Below, piece by piece: positions 23,450-33,129 of a stretch of DNA of 64,000 nucleotides. The first letter of the stretch is position 1. Every line of letters begins with the position of its first letter. This DNA is from Nectonema munidae (lineage: Eukaryota > Nematomorpha > Nectonematoida > Nectonematidae): NCBI GenBank assembly GCA_030549495.1, contig JAUIRK010000673.1, forward strand, positions 248,001 to 312,000, in the 5' to 3' direction. Made by a program: the position numbers and the translations under genes. Below the pieces are notes generated by a model. The model was not told the origin of the DNA. It saw only the letters and a program-made list of their open reading frames with translations, and ran no database searches.

Positions 23450-25064
23450 CAAGTAGAAGTTATTTTTATGTTTATATATTTGACATTGATTTACAGGTTT
23501 AATCGATTTTTTGACAGGTTTTATTGATTTCATAAAAAATGAACATCACCATTAAATTCTGCATATTTGAAATGTAAAAAAAAACTTTAAAAGAATTAAA
23601 ATTTTAATTTTGACATGGGCTGTCATATTTAAATTATTTTGTCAGGTTTGACTAATATTTATAAAAAAAAAGGAATATAACCAGTAAACACAGCCTACTT
23701 AAAAATGGGTATATGTGTGTAAAATGCCATGCACGGTAAACTTCATCACCTCCCTATACTTTCTATTAAACGTAATTCTCTAATTCAAAAACCGTTCCTG
23801 ATCCTTTCTTTTTGGGATAAATCAATTTTTTGACAGTTTTGATTGATTTTTATAAAAAATGAATATCACCACTGAATTACGCATGCTTAAAAATGGGTAT
23901 ATATGTGTAAAAAACTTTATATACTTATTTAGATAAAAAGTTTCTTTAGATCAATTTTTTGACAGGTTTGATTGATTTTCATAAAAAATGAATATCACCA
24001 CTGAATTCAGCATATTTGAAAATGGGTATACATGTGTAAAAAACTTTATATACTTATTTAGATAAAAAGTTTTTTTTGAGATGAGCTGTCATATGTAAAT
24101 CACTTTTTTGACAGGTTTGAATGATTTTCATAAAAAATGAATATCACCACTGAATTCAGCATATTTGAAAATGGGTATACATTTGTAAAAAACTTTATAT
24201 ACTTATCTAGATAAAAAGTTCCTTTTTGAGATGAGCTGTCACTTTTAGATCAATTTTTTGACAAGTTTGATTGATTTTCATAAAAAATGAATATCACCAC
24301 TGAATTCAGCATATTTGAAAATGGGTATACATGTGTAAAAAACTTTATATAATTATTTAGATAAAAAGTTCCTTTTTGAGATGAGCTGTCACATTTAGAT
24401 CAATTTTTTGACAGGTTTGATTGATTTTCATAAAAAATGAATATCACCACTGAATTCAGCATATTTGAAAATGGGTATACATGCGTAAAAAACTTTATAT
24501 ATTTATTAAATAAAAAGTTCCTTTTTGAGATGAGCTGTCAAATATAAATCAATTTTTTGACAGGTTTGATTGATTTTGATAAAAAATGGACATCACCACT
24601 GAATTCAGCATAGTTGAAAATGGGTATACATGTGTAAAAAACTTTATATAATTATTTAGATAAAAAGTTCCTTTTTGAGATGAGCTGTCACATTTAGATC
24701 AATTTTTTGACAGTTTGATTAATTTTTATAAAAAATGAATATCACCACTGAATTCAGCATATTTGAAAATGAGTATACATGTGTAAAAAACTTTATATAA
24801 TTATTTAGATAAAAAGTTCCTTTTTGAGATGAGCTGTCACATTTAGATCAATTTTTTGATAGGTTTGATTGATTTTCATAAAAAATGAATATCACCACTG
24901 AATTCAGCATATTTGAAAATGGGTATACATGCGTAAAAAACTTTATATATTTATTAAATAAAAAGTTCCTTTTTGAGATGAGCTGTCAAATATAAATCAA
25001 TTTTTTGACAGGTTTGATTGATTTTGATAAAAAATGGACATCACCACTGAATTCAGCATAGTTG
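23450..25064. repeat. Minisatellite array I, copy C, about 11 units
   Basis: The units contain ATCACCACTGAATTCAGCAT and TTTTTGAGATGAGCTGTCA. Unit starts repeat about every 149 bp (near 24001, 24151, 24300, 24450, 24598, 24748, 24899 and 25048). Right-hand units are nearly identical to each other and left-hand ones diverge, which suggests recent expansion at one side. Confidence 0.85.
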
Positions 25065-25084
25065 AAATATATATGTGACTTTTC

Positions 25085-25215
25085 TTTTTTTTGGTGTTGT
25101 CGCTTACTCGATCATAGCAAAGCTACTATTTATTTTCGTCATCACTTCACTATCCTGCGCGTAGCATACTCGATCATAGCAAAGCTACTAATTTATTTTC
25201 TTCATCACTTCACTA
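25085..25215 (+). repeat. Tandem repeat with ACTCGATCATAGCAAAGCTA unit
   Basis: Two units of about 65-70 bp reading ACTCGATCATAGCAAAGCTA, TTTATTTTC and TCATCACTTCACTATCCT. The same repeat lies around 29950-29967 and 31427-31650, where a MULE-like element is inserted in it. Confidence 0.7.
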
Positions 25216-25787
25216 TCCTAGCGGCAAACGGAAAGTTTCCCTACATGGAAAATTTCCCTATAGTTTAATCTTCTTATCTCGCTAGATAATCTTTAACACA
25301 TGCTTGAGTATGAGAAGCGAAAAACTTCCTTACATTGAAAACTAGCTTACATTGTAATGGTTCTAGGAAAGTCTCTGAAGTCGGAAAATCACTGAAGTTC
25401 CATGGAAAATCACTGAAGTAATAATTTTTCACGCTTTGTGCATAAGGCGCTCCTCCCTCTCTCTAGCTGGCCTATCTTCCTCTGTGTTACATTTTCTCTT
25501 TCACTTTTCTTACTCACCAAAGTAAGAAAGACATCTACGCCAATATATATCACTTACGCTGGGAAACAATTTATAAAGAGATGAGGAAATTCAATGTTTT
25601 ATTTGAATTAACTGAGCTACACATGGTATCATCCATATTTGGTAATACTAACTCGGGCATTTTATTAGCACATAAGTCAGTACTATTATTTTCACATGTG
25701 TGGATTTTCCCACAATCATTCTCGCTCTCCTCACTTATTGCATCAGTGCTGCGATAAGAATGTTCTCCATTTTTACTATACGTTTAA

Positions 25788-26224
25788 CCGTTAAGTTTAT
25801 ACATTTAAGTTTTCTACAGCTTCAAATTTCAAAAAAGACATTTTTTCTCTAAAATTTTAAAATCACATGAAAATATTAATATTTACAGACAGCCAACCAA
25901 AATCTATAAATTTATGTTCATAAATTTAGTTTTTATTACTTTAAGTCTTACAAGGTTTTTGAAAGAGGTTTTTAAAAATTAATAAACTATATTTTAGAAT
26001 TATATCTCGAAAAATATTTTGAAAGATATTGCTAATAAAAAAGCTAGAAGAATCTTTTTCTAAAGGAATATATGTAATTGCCTAGTTTGCCCCTCCCCGT
26101 TGACGACCAGAATAATCAGACGATATCTAATGTAAAGCAGAAGATTTGTATTAAAGAGCTTTGATAAACGCAGACGATTTTATTTTTGTAAAGTCGACTA
26201 TAGTCGCCATTGGGCGTTAACGGG
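25788..26224. mobile_element. Possible piggyBac-type MITE
   Basis: The right end, read inward, is CCCGTTAACGCCCAATGG next to TTAA (25225 + 1000, that is 26225-26228) and is followed by a palindrome CGACTATAGTCG. The left end CCGTTAAG follows TTAA at 25784-25787. The right end looks like a typical piggyBac terminus. The left match is only about 8 bp, so the pairing of these two ends is uncertain. Confidence 0.35.
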
Positions 26225-26339
26225 TTAATGTTAAAAGTAAAGCAATAAAAGTATCCATAGTGACTTAAAAATTTTTTGATGTCTTTTTTCCTGTTTTTTT
26301 ATATTAAATATAAACACCGATAAATTTTACTATGTAGAG

Positions 26340-26396
26340 TTGGGGCCCCTCTATCAGAATTATAATTGCGCCCCGCAATTCCTAGCACCGGCTCTG
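26340..26396 (-). mobile_element. Solo hAT terminus
   Basis: Read on the minus strand it begins CAGAGCCGGTGCTAGG followed by GGGGCGC, a pattern seen at hAT ends. No matching partner end was found nearby. Confidence 0.35.
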
Positions 26397-26484
26397 AGAT
26401 TGATGACCATTTTTTTAATTGCTCCCGAGTAAGCGGACATTTCTGTTTTTTGTTGACTGTTTACCTTAATGTTTCAACTGTTTT

Positions 26485-27027
26485 GGGATCATATGAAGAA
26501 CAACCAACCCAACAATTTTGGGGTGGCTATTCTTCAGAAGAGAGATTTTAGGGTGGCTATTCTTCAGTTGAGTTTTATATTTATTTAAACTTTGAAATGT
26601 GTATTGTATAATTAAATCGAGCGTATACTAAACAAATTGTTTTTAATCGGATTACACTGATACTGATTTCCTGAAAACATAATATATATAATCACTAATA
26701 TATATTTAATCTTATAACACTGTATAATCTTGAAACAATATCCTGTTTTGCAAGTCAGCTATATAATATTATAGATGTATACTTATTGTTTATTTTTTTA
26801 ATTCTTCTCACAAAATGAATTTTCAAGATTTTATTTTGCCTTTACTAAATCAAAATTATAATATTTTAGTTTTTACTAAATAAATTTTTTTAATTTTGCT
26901 TCAGTGGTATATTCTGTATAATATTATTGGAAAACTATTTAAGGTGGTGGTCCTTCAAAAGGGTCATGCGGGGTGGTTGTCCCCCAATCGCAACTTGCTA
27001 CTAAAATTGTGGTCGTTATTCTTCATC
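26485..27027. mobile_element. MITE with GGGATCATATGAAGAA end, copy 1
   Basis: Starts GGGATCATATGAAGAA and has a worn right end (TTATTCTTCAT). It shares its whole length, inverted, with 31722-32248. Inner motifs GGTGGCTATTCTTCAG and GGTCATGCGGGGTGGT recur as subterminal repeats. It lies inside the long-TIR element. Confidence 0.7.
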
Positions 27028-27183
27028 TGTTTTATATTAATCTTTCGATTGTGTATCTTTTCTTAATAATAATAATAATGATTTTTTAATGTTTTTCAAA
27101 TAATTAATTTATGTTACTTAAACCAGGAGAATCAAGATGTACTTACTTTGAGTAAATGGCCCAGATACTCATATATTTTTTAG

Positions 27184-27221
27184 AATTGTACTCGCCGTTG
27201 AAAAAGTTAGCACACCCCTGG
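27184..27221 (-). mobile_element. Solo hAT terminus
   Basis: Read on the minus strand it is CAGGGGTGTGCTAACTTTTT followed by CAACGGCG, a standard hAT-type end. No partner was seen. Confidence 0.4.
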
Positions 27222-27482
27222 TTAAAGTCTATTTTTTCTTCATAAGAACGGTTACACTTTAGTGAGTGAAGATTCACTTTGAGCTATGAAGCTTTTAACT
27301 TCCTCATCTCTTTTAAAAATTGTTTCCTGCGTTGTGATATTGGCGTAGATTACACTTTGGGGAGTGAGAAGAGTGACAGAGAAACTGTAACACAGGGGAA
27401 GATAGGCCAGCTAGAGAGAGAGAAGGCGGCTTATGCACAAAGAACTTACTTCAGAGATTTTCCGACTTCAGAGATTCTCCGT

Positions 27483-28490
27483 CTACGCTTATAACGACAA
27501 AAGGCTAACATAGTAATGTCTGTAGTTGACAATCAATCAATCAATCAATGTACCTTCTAAATTTAGAATATTAATATTTTTATTATTAAAAAACACATTA
27601 ATGTTTCACTATGATAAACATACTCTAGAGGAGATTTCTCAACGTTGGCCTAAAAAAATGGGCCACAACGACATAGAGGTTGAGAACACCTGCTTAATAG
27701 CACTGAAAAAACCATTATCGACAAAAATTGTTACAGAAAATTGAATTTTTGAAATCTTTTTTCAAAACAATTATAGTTTACATGAAAGGAATTGACACTT
27801 CATTTGAAAAATAAATATTAAAATGAAGAATTTTTTTTACAGCAAATTAATTTTAAATTAAAATCTCAAAGTAATCTCGAAAAAAATAATTAATAAATGA
27901 AAAACTTACTGTTAAGATCAAAAGGACTAGTGATAAAAAAGAGACGATCAAGAAATATTTCAAACTTTCACAAAAATGAAGAACAATGATTATGAATTTG
28001 CTTATATACCCATGCAAAGAATTTTTGAAGGCTTAGACATATTGTAATCTACTTAATGATAGTTTATTTTGTTTTCTATATACATTAAACCACAGTGAAT
28101 AAAAAAGATTAGTTTTTCAAAGTGTATGTGTAACAAGTATGAAAGCAACTAATCTCCAAGCTAGTAGCTCTAATCCCTGATAAACGTCTTATTGTGGTAG
28201 TACAGTTTCCTGTTTACACAAAATTTACTAATAATAATTACAATCTGAACAGACTAATAATTAAATAAGAAATAAAATATTTTAATTTGTTTCCTATATT
28301 GAAAAAGATTATTGTTTGATAGATGAATTAGAGTTCCAAGTAATAACAAAAAATTTCGTAAAAACAGAAAATATTCTCATAAAGTCCATGAAGTCTAGAT
28401 AAAATTTAAAATACTTTATATATAACCCTTTTTGTTAAATTATATTAACCTTTAGTAAAACAATATATATTTACTAGAGGATGAGAGAAG
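27483..28490. other. Mosaic non-coding stretch
   Basis: It contains a short ATCA microsatellite (27528-27549) and a small inverted repeat at 27625-27695 whose right end reads inward as CAGGTGTTCTCAACCTC, a hAT-like terminus. I see no gene. The rest is AT-rich. Confidence 0.4.
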
Positions 28491-28498
28491 AGAGGGAG

Positions 28499-28690
28499 GG
28501 GGGGGGGGGGGGGTTTATTCCTCTAGGCCCTCTAGGGATTTTTTTCCTAGAACCGTCTGTAAAATATGTTCGATAGGAAAAATGCGATCATCATGCATGT
28601 TTTATAAACAAGCAGCAACTCTTACTTATAGAAAATTATTAGGGGTCATTTTCCCCCCCCCCCCCCGAAAACACATGGGGGGGGGGGGGA
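28499..28690. repeat. Homopolymer G and C runs
   Basis: G-run at about 28499-28513, C-run at about 28654-28667 and G-run at about 28678-28689, in otherwise AT-rich DNA. CCTAGAACCG near 28546 resembles the terminus of the neighbouring MULE-like and long-TIR elements. The exact lengths of such runs are unreliable in assemblies. Confidence 0.6.
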
Positions 28691-28721
28691 GGCGGTCGCC
28701 CCCGCCTCCCTGTTCAAAAGA

Positions 28722-28826
28722 TGCAGCTAGCGATTTTAGGAAAAGTCACAAAATTTGAAGGGATATGATTCAGCTAATTTTTTACAAATAATTGTTTAGT
28801 GAAGGGGGCCCCCCAGCACTAATAGG
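28722..28826 (+). mobile_element. Solo right end of a PBm element
   Basis: About 105 bp match the right end of copy A (10180-10290), including TTGAAGGGATATGATTCAGC and CAGCACTAATAGG, next to TTAA at 28827-28830. No minisatellite array remains. A Tc1 element has inserted in the TA of this TTAA. Confidence 0.75.
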
Positions 28827-28829
28827 TTA

Positions 28830-29729
28830 AAATAATTCTTTTTCATTAATAAAATTGAATATTCCCATAATTCTTCAAGGCTTCTCGGATTCCTTAGATA
28901 AACTTTTCTTTTTAGCTCAACCCAAATTTGTTCAATTGTATTAAGATCAGGATTTTGATGTGGCCAGTTTTTTAGAAGACACGGAATTTTTATTTAAAAA
29001 TTGTTGAGTAAAACAAGACCTATGGCAAGGAGCGCCATCACGCTGAAATATTTATATTAGAGAGTAAATTTGTTTTAATTAACTCCTTGCATTTTATACT
29101 ATTGAGTGTTGCATCAATTTTTAACAACTTTCTTCTTTCATGACTTTTTATAAATCCCCAAAGCACCGAACCTTTTCATTGTGAATTAGAATGTAGCTCA
29201 CTCTATCACTAAAAATTACATTATGCCAATCATACACGCTCTATAAAAATTCCTCTTTTGCCCACCCAAATCTTTTTTTAATTGAACTTTATGCAACGCC
29301 GATTTTTTAGCTTCTAAACGCCCATTCAAGTTATCTAAGGATCCGTTTTCTGTATCAATTGAAATATATTTTGATAAACCATTAATTGCCTTGCAGAAAA
29401 ATTAGGATTAATCTTTGACATTCTCACTAATTTTCCGATATCTTTTATCACTGATTTTTGAGGACGACCGCTTTTGTGTTTGTTGGCTACAATTCCTGTA
29501 TTCTTATATTTTGATAAAATTTGAGAAACATTACTTCTAGATATATTAAATAATTTTGATTTGATCTTTTTTTATTGAAGGAAGTACAACTTTAATTTTC
29601 AATTCTAGAGATACTTTAGGCATGACAGTCAAAAAAAGACGTCGAGAAAATAACGTTAAAGAAAGCAGACGATTTAAAGAAATCAATTTTAGAAAAAAAC
29701 AATTTTTATTAATGAAAAAAGAATTATTT
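28830..29729 (-). mobile_element. Tc1/mariner element, 900 bp, decayed
   Basis: Inverted ends AAATAATTCTTTTT-CATTAATAAAA (28830-28857 and 29702-29729) are flanked by TA at 28828-28829 and 29730-29731. The length is short for Tc1 (usually 1.3-1.7 kb). Confidence 0.88.
28840..29623 (-). pseudogene. Tc1-like transposase, broken
   Basis: Starts MPKVSLELKIKVV. It then shows a paired helix-turn-helix region (LFNISRSNVSQILSKY and KHKSGRPQKS, the GRP motif) and RMSKINPNFSARQL. It continues with a catalytic-domain piece VIFSDRVS and the C-terminal LLKNWPHQNPDLNTIEQIW with the last acidic residue of the DDD/E triad. Several frame changes and stops break it, and the span is short of the 340 residues typical for Tc1, so part of the middle is gone. 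Confidence 0.8.
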
Positions 29730-29967
29730 TAAAATGCTATTTATAATGAATTAATTTAAGTAGTAAGGGAATATGATATTAAAGGAACACTTTATTTGAA
29801 AACAAACACTATATTTCAGAAGGATTACGACGTTCCTTTATCAAGTAGTATAAAGTAGAAGTGATGAAGACAACAAGGCAATGGGAAAAAAGGCGATTTC
29901 TACGGTAAACGGAGAAGCACTGAACATTTTTTCTTTTTTTGATGTTGCCGCTTACTCGATCATAGCA
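29730..29967. other. Short non-coding stretch with the start of the 70-bp tandem repeat
   Basis: AT-rich up to about 29940, then TTGCCGCTTACTCGATCATAGCA, a unit of the tandem repeat cut by the next element. Confidence 0.5.
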
Positions 29968-31426
29968 GGGTAATCGGAAAAAGACGTCCACTGGAAAAAG
30001 ACGTCCATTTCATGATAGGAAGAAAGTTAATGCTAGGGTGTGAAACAACATTCCAAGTAATGAGATTCCACATGCCTGTACGTAATATAGCTCGCTCGCT
30101 ACTTGCAATCTCTAACATCTGCTATACATATATACACAGTATGAGTATTTATATTGAAAACTTCAGATAAAGAAAAGGTAAGTTTTATTTCAATTTTTAT
30201 TTTTTGATGGTGCAATTTTGTATATGAATAGGTGATTCTACTGAAACTTATGTATGCACAATGAATAAAGGGAGAAAATGTTCTGGAAAAATTATATACA
30301 AGGTTGATCGAAATGGACTAAGAACAGTTAAAAAAATCGTTGAACACAATCATGAACCAACAGAAATGAAAAACATGATAAAAGAAAAATTTAAAAACGA
30401 AGCAAAATCATCATGTCATACCTCAACAAGTCTAATTTACAAGTATTACACTATTTACTATTATTTTATTTTTGATTTTCACGATGCTCATCTCAAGAAA
30501 CAATCTTTTGAAATTGAATGAAAAAGAATTACATCAACTCCATAAAGCTGAAAGTGTTAAAAGACTTATACGCTACCATAAACAAAGACCTAAACCACCA
30601 CGAGATATTCATTTTTCAATACCTGAAGATTTTATAGAGATAGATGGATGTAAATTATTTCAATATTGTTTATATTTGTAATAATTAAACAAAGGTGGAG
30701 AGTACATACAAAAAATTAAAAATGTTAACGAACAACATCTTCGAAATGGAGGAATTTTACAAATACTTTGAAAAAACGTGGTTTGAATTCTTCGATATCG
30801 ATGTATGGAGTGTTTATAAAAAAAGAACACGTACTAACAATCACTATAATGGGTAATCTTTGTATATTATTTTAATATGAATACCTGAAGTATAAAAATT
30901 ATTAGATTAAAAAGTTCTTTACCAATGGAACATCCTTCTGTATGGGAAGTTTTTGACTATTTCAAAAAAGAAGAAACATGTTTCAAATTGCAAATTCCTC
31001 AAATTGAAAAAAAAACTTTCCATAAGCCTAATCTAGAAATTATTGAAAAAAAGAAAAATCTACTTCTTGATGATGCTTATTTGCAATTAGAAAGTTCACG
31101 AAACATCTGTTTTTTTGAAAAGAATATCGCATCTTATTTCTGAATGTGAAATAGCAATTGAAAGAAGTGAATCAACGTTTGTTGACTTTAAAGTAATAAA
31201 TGATACAAATGCATTTTCAATTTCAAATATTCTATCTTAGTTTTTTTAAATAAAGTTCTTTTATATAATAAGCACTAACTTCACTCCTTCAATTGCACTC
31301 ATACACACTATTCTTTGTTCACTATTTCTTTCGTATCTTTATTGCTATAAAATCCTTTATTACTGATACAAAGGAGGTTCACGCATGCGAGCAGCGAGTG
31401 AAATGGACGTCTTTTTCCTAGAACCC
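29968..31426 (+). mobile_element. MULE-like element with FLYWCH finger, core deleted
   Basis: The left end is GGGTAATCGGAAAAAGACGT and the right end read inward is GGGTTCTAGGAAAAAGACGT, continuing TCCATTTCA. Both are flanked by ATAGCA (29962-29967 and 31427-31432). The element sits inside a tandem repeat whose unit reads GATCATAGCAAAGC, so the empty site can be read directly. Length is 1459 bp. It is internally deleted and without a catalytic domain. The 6-bp duplication is shorter than usual for Mutator-like elements (8-11 bp). Confidence 0.75.
30232..31141 (+). pseudogene. FLYWCH/MULE transposase remnant
   Basis: An acceptor-like TATGAATAG precedes an exon at about 30232. It encodes TYVCTMNKGRKCSGK, RNGLRTVKK and IVEHNHEP, the Cys-Cys-His-His end of a FLYWCH finger. 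30500-30650 gives LHQLHKAESVKRLIRYHKQ and PKPPRDIHFSIP, the linker that precedes the catalytic domain in such transposases. The DDE core is absent. 30722-30853 gives FYKYFEKTWFEFF, DVWSVYKKRTRTNNH and 30925-31141 gives HPSVWEVFDYFKKEE, the C-terminal region, with a possible short intron between them (donor GGGTAATC near 30852). Family assignment rests on the order finger, linker, RTNNH and HPSVW. Confidence 0.7.
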
Positions 31427-31721
31427 ATAGCAAAGCTACTAATTTATTTTCTTCATCACTTCACTATCCTACGCGTAGCTACTATTTATTTTCGTCATCA
31501 CTTCACTATCCTGCGCGTAGCATACTCGATCATATCCAAGCTACTAATTTATTTTCTTCATCATTTCACTATCCTGCGCATATGTTTCGCTTACTCGATC
31601 ATAGCAAAGCTGCTATTTATATCTTCATCACCTCACTATCATATCTTTAGCATTATAACTGTACTCACTTTTTGCGCATACTTTTACTACCATCATCCGT
31701 TGCATTGTTTTCTACAATACT
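31427..31721 (+). repeat. Tandem repeat, continuation after the MULE-like element
   Basis: Three to four more units with ACTCGATCATA.CAAAGCTA and TTCATCACTTCACTATCCT, of 60-75 bp, ending near 31650. The remaining part up to the next MITE has no gene. Confidence 0.7.
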
Positions 31722-32248
31722 GGGATCATATGAAGAATAACCACTCCAAGACAATATTTTAGTAGCAAGTGAAGAATAACCACCCCGCATGACCCTTTTG
31801 AAGAACCACCACCCCAAATACTTTTCCAAAAACACTTTGTTTTCAAAAGTTTTTGAGTTTTCATCCAAGTAATAACATAAAGAATTTTGATTTAGTAAAG
31901 GCAAAATAACATCTTCAAAATTCATTTTGTGAGAAGAATTAAAAAAATAATACACATCTATAATATTATATAGCTGACTTGTAAAACAGGATATTGTTTC
32001 AAGATTATACAGTGTTATTAGATTAAATATATACTAGAGATTATATATAGTATGTTTTCAGGAAATCAGTATCAGTGTAACCCGATTAAAACACCTTGTT
32101 TAGTATACGCTCGAATTTAATTATGCAATACACATTTCAAAGTTTAAATAAATACAAAACTCAACTGGAGAATCGCCACCCTAAAAATTTCTCTTCTGAA
32201 GAATAAGCACCCCGGAATTGTTGGGGCTGTTGTTCTTCATATGATCCC
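31722..32248. mobile_element. MITE with GGGATCATATGAAGAA end, copy 2 (complete)
   Basis: The ends are GGGATCATATGAAGAA and TTCTTCATATGATCCC. The flanks are AATACT on both sides (31716-31721 and 32249-32254), a 6-bp target duplication. Length is 527 bp. Subterminal GGTGG/CCACC motifs repeat inside both ends. No coding region. It is inverted relative to 26485-27027. Confidence 0.8.
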
Positions 32249-32439
32249 AATACTGATTCTTGTTGATATTTTAACTTAATTTTTATAAAAGTTTTATAGA
32301 CATCATTGTATTATTTTTTACAATAAACAAGTGTCAAATTGAGTCTTTTTATAAAATAAAGCAAGTACTTTAGAAAAGCTTATTTTACACCTAAATTTAA
32401 ATTTATGTACGTATAGTTAAGAAATTGGGAATTAAAAAA

Positions 32440-32756
32440 ATTTATTTAGTAAAAACTAAAATATTAAAATTTACATTTACTTTTATACAGGAAATTGTTG
32501 AGATATGTGCTCACATAAACTAAAAAAAGTATTATTGGGAAATCTTTCTCGCCACAAAAATTCTTGAAGATTAAAAAATTTCTTTTACATCCGTTCATTT
32601 TTTTATAATTCCAATATGATTCTATGTTTGGATTGGGGACGCCATTTTCTTTATTTACAAATTTAAAGTATGATTTACTGTCATATGTGCAAATCCTAAT
32701 CTTTCTACATTAGCATATGCTCGCCATTCATCACTATGTATAATTTTGTTGAGCAA
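32440..32756 (-). pseudogene. Merlin/ISXO2-like transposase fragment
   Basis: Minus-strand reading gives IIHSDEWRAYANVERLGF then AHMTVNHTLNL. This is the end of the DDE domain of the IS1595/ISXO2 group (SDEW.AY and VNHS.NF), whose eukaryotic members are Merlin transposons. Downstream, in another frame, NIESYWNYKKM corresponds to the family's TQ.IE..W. segment with its acidic residue. Only this C-terminal third is visible and it is broken. Confidence 0.7.
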
Positions 32757-33129
32757 TGATGTGGTTGAACATGGGTTGAGTGCGTGGTGGCGTTATTTGG
32801 TCATAATGTTAACCTACCTTATTTCGGTAGAGCCACCACGTGATCTAAGTGAAATAACCTGAGAAAAAGTTTATAGACAGACCCGCATCGAAACTGAAAA
32901 TTTTGTCACATTTTCAATTTCCGTAAGTTATTGAACTACTGATTTTTATCAATATCATTTTATATATTGACCGTTTACCTTTAATAGAAAGGTTCAGGAA
33001 AGAAAAATAGTAAAAGCTGAAAATATTTATTTAAATATTTTTTTGAAACACATAGTTTAGTATAATTATTATTACATATGAGAAAAATTATTTACTGAAA
33101 TACTTTTTTTATTAATCTTGTAACTACAT
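32757..33129. other. Non-coding stretch before a hAT element
   Basis: Contains an imperfect inverted repeat around GTGGTGGCG..GAGCCACCAC (about 32783-32840). This may be the left end of the following hAT, but it does not match the right terminus. Confidence 0.4.

Larger units (their letters stand above)
20978..25079. mobile_element. PBm copy C (inverted), one end lost
   Basis: Starts CCCTATTAGTGCTG after TTAA (20974-20977) and runs in the opposite orientation to copy A. It has array II at 21370-22500, the unique middle at 22500-23450 and an enlarged array I at 23450-25064. Homology to copy A stops near 25079, about 110 bp before the expected far end, where a run of T and a different tandem repeat begin. 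The far TTAA is therefore missing. Confidence 0.83.
25366..27482. mobile_element. Element with long (about 200-bp) terminal inverted repeats
   Basis: 25366-25600 and 27280-27482 are inverted copies. Both carry CTCTGAAGTCGGAAAATC, TTTGTGCATAAG, TAGCTGGCCTATCTTCC, ATCTACGCCAATAT and AGAGATGAGGAA in mirrored order. The left end is preceded by GGTTCTAGGAAAG. No transposase is seen between the arms; the interior holds other MITEs and solo ends. The superfamily is not determined, although long inverted repeats are common in Mutator-like elements. Confidence 0.65.

Noticed and set aside
25060-25215. CRISPR-like array
   Set aside because: The repeats are adjacent 60-75-bp tandem units without unique spacers, in eukaryotic DNA.
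27625-27695. Complete tiny hAT MITE
   Set aside because: The right end is hAT-like, but the left end does not match it at its tip and no 8-bp duplication is seen.
20978-28826. A 7.8-kb composite element bounded by two inverted PBm ends
   Set aside because: Both ends carry TTAA, but the flank after 28830 (ignoring Tc1) is AATGCTATT, not the TGGCTAGTG expected from the empty site at 14283. The two ends belong to separate insertions.
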